DNA from: a virus | IMG/VR virus record: IMGVR_UViG_3300020478_000053 | Location: 1-26,606 of that record | Direction: 5' to 3' (one strand) | Length of the DNA stretch: 26,606 nucleotides | Shown here: positions 16,268 through 22,683 of the stretch, piece after piece | How positions within the stretch are numbered: the first letter of the stretch is position 1 | Layout of the letters: the number at the start of each line of letters is the position of its first letter | The notes under the pieces: generated by a model | Databases searched by the model: none | Seen by the model: only the letters and a program-made list of their open reading frames with translations | Told to the model about the DNA's origin: nothing | Made by a program: the position numbers and the translations under genes

Positions 16268-16953
16268 TCTGCTAACCCCTGAATATTAATCTCATTATCA
16301 ACACCAGTCTTAGGGTTTTTAACCTTAAGCGTGTGTCTAAGAGAAGGCATTGTATTAAAAAACGTTTGTATATTTTCAAACTGACCTGTGGATAACGTGT
16401 CTACCCATTCTCTTGCTTCCTTGAAAGTAAATGTTCCACAGTCATCTTCTCCTTGATATACTCTATCAATACATTGAGCAACTAAATCATATGGGTCTGG
16501 AGTTTCCCCAGAAAAATTTATCTTAGCAAAATATTCTAAGTTGGGGTATTTCATAATAAGAGTTATATCATCAGTCAACTTAAATTTGTTAGTATGCCCC
16601 TTAGGGAAATGTACCTTGATGTCATCTACCATAAATTTAACATCAACTTCAGTCTCACCATCATCAGGACACTTCACTTTCAAACTAAGTTCCTCGCTGA
16701 CTGATCTAGCACGAATTTGAAGGAAAATGAATTCAATATCAAATAAAGCGAGATCTTCAATCTTAATTCTCGTTTGAATACAGTTTTTCAAATTCTGAGT
16801 AATGGCATCCATGATCGTTTCCTGATCTTGGGACTCCATTGCAACGATTAAAACTTTTTGTTCCTTTACTAAGAAAGGTCTGTATTTGATTTTCTTTTTT
16901 GTAGAAGGCACCGTCAGTGTATACACTGGCGTAACAAGTTCAGGTAATGGCAT
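16255..16953 (-). CDS. 26: Baseplate hub subunit gp26 / tail-assembly-chaperone-like protein (232 aa)
   Basis: Matches the T4 gp26 baseplate family (T4_baseplate, PF12322 type): LPELVTPVYTLTVPSTKKKI, KYRPFLVKEQKVLIVAMES, QNLKNCIQTRIKIEDLALFD, IEFIFLQIRARSVSEELSLKVKCP (in part), and the C-terminal HTLKVKNPKTG then INIQGLADFFG. T4 gp26 is 208 aa. The N-terminal 'v.s.kk..ykpflvkEek.ll.a.es.d' unit is very characteristic. The start is the ATG complementary to 16951-16953, 21 nt after a GATAAATA late-promoter-like box. The extreme 3' end carries a slippery heptamer that can fuse it to the gp51-like frame. Position just before the tape-measure-like gene suggests it serves as a tail-assembly chaperone as well as, or instead of, a hub structural protein. 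Confidence 0.8.
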   Translation of the reverse strand: MPLPELVTPVYTLTVPSTKKKIKYRPFLVKEQKVLIVAMESQDQETIMDAITQNLKNCIQTRIKIEDLALFDIEFIFLQIRARSVSEELSLKVKCPDDGETEVDVKFMVDDIKVHFPKGHTNKFKLTDDITLIMKYPNLEYFAKINFSGETPDPYDLVAQCIDRVYQGEDDCGTFTFKEAREWVDTLSTGQFENIQTFFNTMPSLRHTLKVKNPKTGVDNEINIQGLADFFG

Positions 16954-16974
16954 AACAATATTATATTGTAAATT

Positions 16975-16982
16975 TATTTATC
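16975..16982 (-). promoter_or_regulatory. Putative late promoter (GATAAATA)
   Basis: GATAAATA on the minus strand differs from T4 TATAAATA only in the first base. It lies in the 35-nt gap between the gp54-like stop and the gp26 start, 21 nt before the ATG. Weaker than the other boxes because of the AT-rich surroundings. Confidence 0.45.
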
Positions 16983-16988
16983 AGGCTT

Positions 16989-17861
16989 TTAGAAGAGTTT
17001 TCTACCTAAAGCGAAGAGACCTCCACCAACAATACCACGTCTAACCCACTTATTCCTTAATATCTTAGGAAGCTTAGATTTTTTTGTCTTAGAAGTATCT
17101 TCAGAATTTTCATTCTGTTTCTTAATATCAGTGCTAGTCTGATCTGGTGGGGTAGCACTAACTTTACTTAGTTCATACGTTAAATGACTGTATTCATAGT
17201 AAAATCCTACAGTTACTTTTACAAGTTGTGATGGACCTGCAGAATATGGTATTGATGATACAGTATATGGATATGCTTTAGCAATTCTAGCTGTATATCC
17301 AGTTCTATATCCCCCACTGGGACCAGCGGGACGATTGAATTTCTCTAATTTAGTTATCATTAAGTCAGCGACGTAATCATCATAATATCTTTGCACAAAT
17401 GCTTGTTGATTTTTCTCCATCACTTCATTACCAGGTTCATATATGGGCACTCCTTCTTCCGTAGGACCCCTATTCATAACAAAATCCTGCCAAGCTCTAA
17501 AGAACATCAATGCAGTTGATTCAGAATCCAAGAAAAAACTAACATCAAGTTCATTGTATACTTTATTACCTGCCATTTTCTGAGTGATACCTTTATATGG
17601 CATCTTTACATCACTACCAGAGTATGTTACACCTGGCAATTGTATCTCATTACACTCAAGTTGAAGTCTAGCTATATTTCTATCTACCGTTTTATCATTT
17701 TCACCTGAGTTAGTTTGGAGTTCATTACTAATCCATTTTTTCAGTGTTTCCTTCATCTGTATATCAAACTGATATAAATTAGACGCAGAAATACCTCCAG
17801 CCTGTTTTAATACATCCTGCTGGAATTCTAGTATGCCTCTTTTTGGTGTTTCAATTGCCAT
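16989..17861 (-). CDS. Baseplate tail-tube initiator, gp54-like (290 aa)
   Basis: Shows the tail-tube (gp19/gp54) pattern: ARLQLECNEIQLPGVTYSGS (strand then 'lPG.....d'), YKGITQKMAGNKVYNELDVS ('y...i.qkmaG...f..l.v.F'), FFLDSESTALMFFRAWQDFV ('fl.d.....y..f..W.d.v'), and a later beta segment RIAKAYPYTVSSIPYSAG, then LVKVTVGFYYEYSHLTYE. T4 gp54 is 320 aa. The C-terminal 60 residues are a Lys/Asn/Ser-rich linker ending in a Gly-rich hydrophobic tail (WVRRGIVGGGLFALGRKLF). gp54 caps the baseplate and nucleates tube polymerisation. It is the first gene of the leftward hub operon, preceded by a CATAAATA box. Alternative: another tube-like protein. Confidence 0.7.
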   Translation of the reverse strand: MAIETPKRGILEFQQDVLKQAGGISASNLYQFDIQMKETLKKWISNELQTNSGENDKTVDRNIARLQLECNEIQLPGVTYSGSDVKMPYKGITQKMAGNKVYNELDVSFFLDSESTALMFFRAWQDFVMNRGPTEEGVPIYEPGNEVMEKNQQAFVQRYYDDYVADLMITKLEKFNRPAGPSGGYRTGYTARIAKAYPYTVSSIPYSAGPSQLVKVTVGFYYEYSHLTYELSKVSATPPDQTSTDIKKQNENSEDTSKTKKSKLPKILRNKWVRRGIVGGGLFALGRKLF

Positions 17862-17866
17862 AAATA
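17859..17866 (+). promoter_or_regulatory. Late promoter CATAAATA for the gp4-gp53 operon
   Basis: CATAAATA on the plus strand ends 27 nt before the ATG of gp4. Its CAT is the complement of the ATG of the opposite gp54-like gene. Same spacing to the start codon as the mirror-image box at 17889-17896. Confidence 0.65.
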
Positions 17867-17888
17867 TTACTTATGGTGTGACCATCTT

Positions 17889-17896
17889 TATTTATG
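17889..17896 (-). promoter_or_regulatory. Late promoter CATAAATA for the gp54-like/gp26 hub operon
   Basis: CATAAATA on the minus strand ends 27 nt before the ATG of the gp54-like gene. Its CAT is the complement of the gp4 start codon at 17894-17896. It faces the plus-strand box at 17859-17866. Confidence 0.65.
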
Positions 17897-18331
17897 CCGA
17901 CTTACAAAGGAAAATACAAGGTAAGAAATTATCGCAAATATAAAGGAGATCCTACTAATGTAATATTTAGGTCTCTTTGGGAACGAAAGTTCATGGACTA
18001 TTGTGATAGTACAAGAAATGTCCTTGAGTGGTCAAGTGAAGAACATGTTATTCCATATAAGGATCCAGTAACTAAGAAGTGGAGAAGATACTTTCCCGAC
18101 TTCTATATGAAAGTTAGAGAAACTAATGGCAAAATACAATCATACTTAGTAGAGGTTAAACCAAAGAGACAAGTCGATGGTCCTAAACCTCAAAAACGTA
18201 GAACCAAAGCGTACGTAACGGAGGTAATGACTTATGCCACAAACACAGCAAAGTGGGAAGCTGCGGAAGAGTACTGCAGGGACAGGCTTTGGAAGTTCAA
18301 GCTCATCACAGAGCTCGAGCTCAAGATTTGA
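17894..18331 (+). CDS. 4: Head completion protein gp4 (145 aa)
   Basis: Close in pattern to T4 gp4 (gp50/4, about 150 aa), which completes DNA-filled heads before tail joining. Visible: MPTYKGKYKVRNYRKYKGDP then NVIFRSLWERKFMDYCDSTR, EWSSEEHVIPYKDPVTKKWR, RYFPDFYMKV, and YLVEVKPKRQ. The S-x-x-E (SLWER), PDF and E-V-K (LVEVKPK) elements are the PD-(D/E)XK/TnsA-like nuclease core, so it may trim DNA at the packaged end. It starts the only rightward operon of the window, 27 nt after a CATAAATA late box. Its last 98 nt also encode the N-terminus of the next gene in another frame. Confidence 0.88.
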   Translation: MPTYKGKYKVRNYRKYKGDPTNVIFRSLWERKFMDYCDSTRNVLEWSSEEHVIPYKDPVTKKWRRYFPDFYMKVRETNGKIQSYLVEVKPKRQVDGPKPQKRRTKAYVTEVMTYATNTAKWEAAEEYCRDRLWKFKLITELELKI

Positions 18332-18728
18332 TGCTCTAATCGAACGATTAAAGGGTAGTAAAATAACCAAAACCAAACTACGAGACGAAATATTCAATAA
18401 ATTATATGATGATGCAACTGATCAACCAGAAGAGGGTAAGTGGTATCTCTTTGAATATGACCCAAAATTTAAAGATCAACTAGCACAATGGGATCAATTC
18501 CCCCTAATACATTTCCTAGATGTTAAGAAAGAGAATATGCTAGGAGCAAATCTGCATTATATTAATACTAATGCTAGACTACGTGCTATAAATAATAAAA
18601 AGTTTCCTACGTCTACTTTACATTACTATATCCCGAAAAGAGCTGATGCTATTTTCTTTGAGGTTAAAGAAAGCGAAGTACAACTATTAAGTCAACTGCC
18701 ACTTGAGAAATTTCATAGAAATAGATGA
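18234..18728 (+). CDS. Hypothetical protein in the gp4-gp48 interval (164 aa)
   Basis: Starts MPQTQQSGKLRKSTAGTG with GGAGG 9 nt upstream, inside the gp4 gene; no other start is available before the conserved-looking part, so a 98-nt out-of-frame overlap with gp4 is needed. Residues 14-30 are Ser/Gly-rich and unstructured. The folded part begins at FDALIERLKG and includes WYLFEYDPKFKDQLAQWDQF, PLIHFLDV, NMLGANLHYINTNAR. The pattern 'f.YdpK.k..l...D.fPl......g.lG.NlHYi....R' recurs in T4-like phage proteins of unknown function. The stop overlaps gp48 by 4 nt (ATGA). A role in head-tail completion or the baseplate is suggested only by position. Confidence 0.65.
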   Translation: MPQTQQSGKLRKSTAGTGFGSSSSSQSSSSRFDALIERLKGSKITKTKLRDEIFNKLYDDATDQPEEGKWYLFEYDPKFKDQLAQWDQFPLIHFLDVKKENMLGANLHYINTNARLRAINNKKFPTSTLHYYIPKRADAIFFEVKESEVQLLSQLPLEKFHRNR

Positions 18729-20098
18729 CTACTTCGACCCCACCTAAAGCACTACAACTTAGTTACCCACAAAATATTTCAACAATTGACCATGCTTCTT
18801 TTTTGCATATAAAAAGATGGAGCTATGATCAAGCTCAAAAAGAGGTAATGAAGGATCAAGCAGATGCTTCAGGGTTGATACGAAATTCTGGTGCGTACAA
18901 GCCAGCTGAAGGAATTGAGAACTGGTTAGCAGAAAATAGTGGATTAGATGTTGTCTCAGGAAATGATGCAGGTAGCACCGAAACTAAAATTAGAAATCTT
19001 CTCAGAAAGGAGATGGTAGACGAGGCGAACGGTGTATGGGAAGATGCAGCAATTCGGCAAAAAGTAGATGGTGACTGGTCGTGGGATAGAGATGCAGAGG
19101 TTAGACAAGCTAGATTAGACGCTGAATCTTTTATAGAAAATATTAGTGCTGATCAAATTAATGAAAGACTAGCAGGAACTGAATGGGCACAGGATGCAAT
19201 AAATGCTGAAAAAGAAAGGGAAGAAGAATTTGCAAGAGCACAAGCTGGTCTAGTTAATATGATTAAAGGGAAATCAGATTACTGCAATCTAGCACTTCCC
19301 AATGAATTTCAATATGGATATGGTGCAGACTGGAGTAATACTTTCAAACTGGGTACACTAGCTTTAATAGCAGAAAACCCTGCAAGAGGTGCAACCATTG
19401 CAGCTGGTGCAGCTACAGCATCTACGGTAACTAATTTGGCTGGTGCATTTGCATCTGGTACTACAGGTGGAAATCTGGGGGCAGCATTTGCTGCTGGTTT
19501 AAAAACTGCTATAGATCCATTTAATGTAGGGACAAAAATAACTCCAACAAATATTGCTGGATTAGCTGGACTAGCACCAAATGAAAATGCTATGCAGTTC
19601 TTTAAGAAGATGGACTTCAGGCAATTTGATTTGAATTTTCAATTAGCTGCAAGAAATGCAACTGAATCTAATATGATTGAACAAATTATTCAGTGGTTCA
19701 AAGTCGCAATGCATCCTGGTACCTTAAATTCATCAGGATCTTCAGCATTACTAAGTTTTCCTGATGTATTTGAAATAGTTCCACAATTCGTCGCTGCAAA
19801 ATTTGCTCCTACTACAAGTGGAGTACAATTTAGGCCAATAAGGCATCCCATGATGCCCAAAACTAAATTATGTGCATTAACTAATTTGAAGATCAATACT
19901 ACCCCAATGGCACAACTAACCACAATTTTTGATGGTTCAATCCCATTAATTACTATGACCCTTACCTTTACTGAACTTACTGCTCTTACTAAAGCAGACT
20001 TTGGTTTAGGACAAATGGAGGTACCTCAAATTGGTCAAGCAGGAACGTCCAAAGAAGAATTTAACCAAAGAAAACAAAACGATTTCTATAACTACTAA
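18725..20098 (+). CDS. 48: Baseplate tail-tube cap gp48 (457 aa)
   Basis: Assigned to the gp48 tail-tube-cap role from context (between gp4 and gp53) and from the C-terminal half: MDFRQFDLNFQLAARNATES then MIEQIIQWFKVAMHPG ('fdf.l.prn..Es..i..iI..fK...hP'), LLSFPDVFEIVPQF, FRPIRHPMMPKTKLCALTNL, and TIFDGSIPLITMTLTFTELT. This order is the tube-like domain with the 'P....i.l.FtE' end strand seen in gp48 and gp54. The N-terminal 200 residues are helical and Ala/Glu-rich, with an Ala/Gly/Thr-rich hydrophobic segment (about 220-260) that may enter the tube lumen. T4 gp48 is 364 aa. The TAA overlaps the gp53 ATG by 1 nt. Confidence 0.75.
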   Translation: MTTSTPPKALQLSYPQNISTIDHASFLHIKRWSYDQAQKEVMKDQADASGLIRNSGAYKPAEGIENWLAENSGLDVVSGNDAGSTETKIRNLLRKEMVDEANGVWEDAAIRQKVDGDWSWDRDAEVRQARLDAESFIENISADQINERLAGTEWAQDAINAEKEREEEFARAQAGLVNMIKGKSDYCNLALPNEFQYGYGADWSNTFKLGTLALIAENPARGATIAAGAATASTVTNLAGAFASGTTGGNLGAAFAAGLKTAIDPFNVGTKITPTNIAGLAGLAPNENAMQFFKKMDFRQFDLNFQLAARNATESNMIEQIIQWFKVAMHPGTLNSSGSSALLSFPDVFEIVPQFVAAKFAPTTSGVQFRPIRHPMMPKTKLCALTNLKINTTPMAQLTTIFDGSIPLITMTLTFTELTALTKADFGLGQMEVPQIGQAGTSKEEFNQRKQNDFYNY

Positions 20099-20715
20099 TG
20101 CTTAGATCACTTCCTAACTTATTCTACAATATCAAAAATTCTCCAACAGACCCACAGGTACTGGTTGGTAAGAATTTATGGAGACGTGCTGAATTATTGA
20201 GAGAATATAAAACTTCGATGACTATATTCAATGAATATATCATAAAAGAAGGTGAGAGACCAGAAAATATTGCAACCCAGTTTTATCAAAATCCATTTTA
20301 CAACTGGACAATTCTAGTCATTAATGATATAACTAATGTATATGAACAATGGCCAAAGTCAACACGGCAATTAAATGAATACGTGTATTCCAAATATGAT
20401 AACCCCATGGCAACTAAGCATTATGTAACTACAGAAGTTAAAGATGCTCTCGGTAATATTATTGTACCTGCAGGTAAAATAGTTCCATCATCATTCCAAG
20501 TAGCATATTGGAATGGAAGTGTTACTGTAACTGCTAATCCAGTTGTCAGTGTAACTTATTATAATTATGAAGCAGACTTAAATGCTAAGAAAGAAAAAAT
20601 ACAAATTGTTAGACCAGAATTCATAGAAGATTTCGTTAAGATATACAAAAAACATCAAGTAAAAGGTGGTTTAATATCTACTGCTAACTCATTCTACTCA
20701 ATAGACTTGTCATAA
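20098..20715 (+). CDS. 53: Baseplate wedge subunit gp53 (205 aa)
   Basis: Matches T4 gp53 (196 aa, PF11246 type), the wedge protein that binds the hub and clamps the wedge together. The key segments are SMTIFNEYIIKEGERPENIA ('f..y.i..geRPe.iA...Yg') and FYQNPFYNWTILVINDITNV ('y....l.Wiill.N.i.nv...WP'), then EQWPKSTRQLNEYVYSKY. Residues about 100-150 hold a beta-rich insert (DALGNIIVPAGKIVPSSF). The C-terminal KIQIVRPEFIEDFVKIYKKH is helical. It is the last gene of the rightward operon and is followed within 4 nt by a bidirectional terminator. Confidence 0.85.
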   Translation: MLRSLPNLFYNIKNSPTDPQVLVGKNLWRRAELLREYKTSMTIFNEYIIKEGERPENIATQFYQNPFYNWTILVINDITNVYEQWPKSTRQLNEYVYSKYDNPMATKHYVTTEVKDALGNIIVPAGKIVPSSFQVAYWNGSVTVTANPVVSVTYYNYEADLNAKKEKIQIVRPEFIEDFVKIYKKHQVKGGLISTANSFYSIDLS

Positions 20716-20745
20716 AAAAAGACCCCCGAAGGGGTCTTATTTTTT
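20713..20745. terminator. Bidirectional rho-independent terminator between gp53 and gp32
   Basis: A perfect 8-bp stem AAGACCCC/GGGGTCTT with a CGAA tetraloop (20719-20738) is flanked on the left by a run of seven A and on the right by TATTTTTT. It therefore has a U-tract in both directions and ends both the rightward gp4-gp53 transcript and the leftward gp32 transcript. Confidence 0.92.
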
Positions 20746-21616
20746 AGTCTTCATTCGCTAATTTAGCGAAGTAAGATAAGGTATCATCTTTCCCGTCATC
20801 GGGTGGGGTAGAAGTTCTACTGACCACTGGTTCTGGAGTTGTTTCCTCTTCAAATTGCTCTTCCTCGACTTTAGCGGAGTAATTGCCTTTAAGAGTTCGT
20901 TCGAGACGTTCCTTAAGTTCATCATATGATTTAAACTGATCATCAGCAGTAAATGCAGCAAGACTATGCTCTTGCTTCCATAATGCTTCTAATTCTTTGT
21001 CGTTTAAACCGCCAAGAACAGAAGGCTTATCAAATTCAGACTTGTCGTAGTTCCAAAAGCCTGCAACCTTAGTGATCTTGAGTTTGAAGTCAGCACCCTT
21101 CCAAAGATCGAAAGGATTTACTGGAGTTTCATCCTCAAATGCTGGTTGCATTGATTCCATGATCTTATCAAAGATCTTCTTACCATAACGGTATAAGAAG
21201 ACTTTACCCTCGTTCTCAGGGTTTGCACTATCCTTAACAACATAAATGTTGCTGTAATAGTTCAACTTACGCTTCTGATTACGTGCTTGAGTTCTTTGAG
21301 CAGAACCTTCACCACCAGAATTCCAGAGTTCCCTGTTCAAGTCAGAAACAGGATCCTTTTTGCCTAAAGTCGTTAGACTGTTCTCAATATACCATCCACC
21401 TGGTCCTTGGAAGGCATGTGTCCAAACTTGTGCCCATGGAAGGTCTTCTCCATCGGGTGCAGGAAGAAATCTGATTACTGCGTAACCATTACCTGCTTTG
21501 TCTACCTCTGGTTTCCAGAGACGCTCATCAGGACCAGTTTTTTCGGTCTTGTTGAGATTTTCTGCTTTAGAAAGCAAATCCTGAAAAGAGGACTTCTTAA
21601 GTGAAGCAAATGACAT
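20744..21616 (-). CDS. 32: Single-stranded DNA-binding protein gp32 (290 aa)
   Basis: Clear T4 gp32 homologue: KPEVDKAGNGYAVIRFLPAP (T4 'LDNAGNGQAVIRFLPS'), NIYVVKDSANPENEGKVFLY then RYGKKIFDKI, PFDLWKGADFKLKITKVAGF, and a FKSYDEL segment. The N-terminus has a Lys-Lys-Ser-Ser LAST-like element (residues 7-10) used for cooperative binding. The C-terminal 45 residues are acidic, as in the T4 tail that contacts gp59, polymerase and other partners. The T4 zinc site (His plus three Cys) is absent: the protein contains no cysteine, and the zinc region reads WYIENSLTTLGKKDP. A GGAG lies 7 nt before the ATG. The leader carries a predicted pseudoknot and a dual promoter. Confidence 0.95.
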   Translation of the reverse strand: MSFASLKKSSFQDLLSKAENLNKTEKTGPDERLWKPEVDKAGNGYAVIRFLPAPDGEDLPWAQVWTHAFQGPGGWYIENSLTTLGKKDPVSDLNRELWNSGGEGSAQRTQARNQKRKLNYYSNIYVVKDSANPENEGKVFLYRYGKKIFDKIMESMQPAFEDETPVNPFDLWKGADFKLKITKVAGFWNYDKSEFDKPSVLGGLNDKELEALWKQEHSLAAFTADDQFKSYDELKERLERTLKGNYSAKVEEEQFEEETTPEPVVSRTSTPPDDGKDDTLSYFAKLANED

Positions 21617-21650
21617 ACGTATTCTCCGTATTATTGTATTGTGTATATTA

Positions 21651-21692
21651 CTAGTTCCTATCGCCGCTTACCCTGAACTAGCAAGGGGGTAA
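21651..21692 (-). promoter_or_regulatory. Predicted H-type RNA pseudoknot in the gp32 leader
   Basis: Minus-strand order: stem 1 TTACCC (21692-21687), loop CCTTG, stem 2 CTAGTTC (21681-21675), one A, stem 1' GGGTAA (21673-21668), loop GCGGCGATAG, stem 2' GAACTAG (21657-21651). Both stems (6 and 7 bp) are perfect and interleaved. It ends 34 nt before the gp32 ATG and is followed by an unstructured A/U-rich stretch with the ribosome-binding site. This is the layout of the T4 gp32 translational autoregulation site. Confidence 0.7.
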
Positions 21693-21714
21693 CCGCAGTT
21701 GAATGAAATGGGAG

Positions 21715-21830
21715 GTTGGATTCCTGTTTACCAACAAGAGATGGGCATTTCTACAGTTAGAAATCATCTCTGCCTGAGACCCGACTGGTAAGTCGATTCT
21801 GCTTTCGCAGCAGCACCACCTGTGTCTCAT
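21715..21830 (-). other. Highly structured upstream part of the gp32 leader (three-way junction plus long hairpin); possible ncRNA
   Basis: This is most of the 305-nt gene-free stretch 21617-21921. In minus-strand order: TGAGAC (21829-21824) pairs with GTCTCA (21780-21775), enclosing a 4-bp CTGC/GCAG hairpin with a GAAA tetraloop (21810-21799) and a 5-bp CGACT/AGTCG hairpin (21795-21782). Next comes a hairpin with stems AGAGATG/CATCTCT and ATTTCTA/TAGAAAT, an ACTG loop and a 3-nt bulge (21771-21737), then GTTGG/CCAAC (21735-21715). Stems are exact. It may be only the long gp32 5' UTR, or a processed RNA. Confidence 0.55.
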
Positions 21831-21893
21831 CACCTTAACCAGCTATATGCCAGTAAGTTTATTCAGTCACTCCCTGTGTTGCGTCCAACATAC

Positions 21894-21925
21894 TATTTAT
21901 AGCACATTCTGAGGGGTCTTGTCAA
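21894..21925 (-). promoter_or_regulatory. Combined sigma-70 and T4-late promoter for gp32
   Basis: TTGACA (21925-21920) lies 18 nt before TGC-TATAAATA (box 21901-21894) on the minus strand. The -10 is at once an extended sigma-70 -10 (TGCTATAAA) and a perfect T4 late box TATAAATA. The TGA stop of purC is inside the TTGACA. Start of transcription near 21887 would give a leader of about 270 nt. Confidence 0.75.
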
Positions 21926-22683
21926 GTGAACTGACGTAGACCTGTTAGGATGTCCTTATATGCTGAGACCAATGCCTCATCTGATCCATACTTCCTAAAG
22001 ATATCCTTATCCTTGCTCATACCACTGTTTTTCTCCCACAGTCTCATGCTATCGGGACTGATTTCATCCCCAAGGTATAGATCACCATGAGCATCGTAAC
22101 CAAATTCCAACTTAAAGTCAACAAGATCAATACCCATAAGGGTGAATAAGGATTGTAGTTCAAGATTAACGTCCAGTGCTGTTTTCTTCATAGGTTCAGG
22201 ATCTACACCCATTAGTCTTACACGATCAAATGTAAGTAGTGGATCACCTTTAGAATCATCCTTAAGGAAATACTCTACGATAGGTGGTGTAATAAGTGTA
22301 CCTTCCTTCATTGTAGTATTCTTAACGATACTACCAGCAGCAATGTTCCTAACTATAACCTCAACAGGAACTATAGTTAGTTTCTTACATAACATTGTAT
22401 TAAGTGAAGGACAATCAATATAATGAGATCTAATACCACGCTTACCTAGATGCTCAAAGAGTAGTGATGATATTAGACAACATATCTTACCTTTCTCTGA
22501 AGGTTCAGATGTCTTTTTACCATCAAATGCAGTAACCTTATCATGATACTCAATCATGACCTTATCTGCTTCACCTCCTACTTCATAGACACTCTTAACC
22601 TTACCCACATTAATTGCAGGATGGTTTATAATGATTCTATGAAGTTTATCAGGATTGTTGTTCGGGTTCGCTTGTATCTCCAT
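21922..22683 (-). CDS. purC: Phosphoribosylaminoimidazole-succinocarboxamide synthase PurC (253 aa)
   Basis: Catalyses ATP-dependent joining of CAIR and aspartate to SAICAR in purine biosynthesis. Signature segments are present: GKVKSVYEV, DKVTAFDG, LTIVPVEVIVRNIAAGSIVK (the PurC 'vE.iVR..aaGS' signature), VDFKLEFGYDAHGDLYLGDE and ISPDSMRLW. Length is typical for the single-domain bacterial enzyme (about 240 aa). The ATG at 22683 lies within the end of pebS (35-nt overlap); no strong ribosome-binding site is seen, so coupling to pebS translation is likely. Cyanophages often carry purine-synthesis genes, and purN lies five genes away toward gp59. The TGA stop is embedded in the -35 of the gp32 promoter. 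Confidence 0.95.
   Translation of the reverse strand: MEIQANPNNNPDKLHRIIINHPAINVGKVKSVYEVGGEADKVMIEYHDKVTAFDGKKTSEPSEKGKICCLISSLLFEHLGKRGIRSHYIDCPSLNTMLCKKLTIVPVEVIVRNIAAGSIVKNTTMKEGTLITPPIVEYFLKDDSKGDPLLTFDRVRLMGVDPEPMKKTALDVNLELQSLFTLMGIDLVDFKLEFGYDAHGDLYLGDEISPDSMRLWEKNSGMSKDKDIFRKYGSDEALVSAYKDILTGLRQFT

Noticed and set aside
21617-21921. tRNA gene in the structured region before gp32
   Set aside because: The hairpins do not form a cloverleaf with a 7-bp acceptor, T-loop GTTCRA and anticodon arm in proper order; the structure fits an mRNA leader better.
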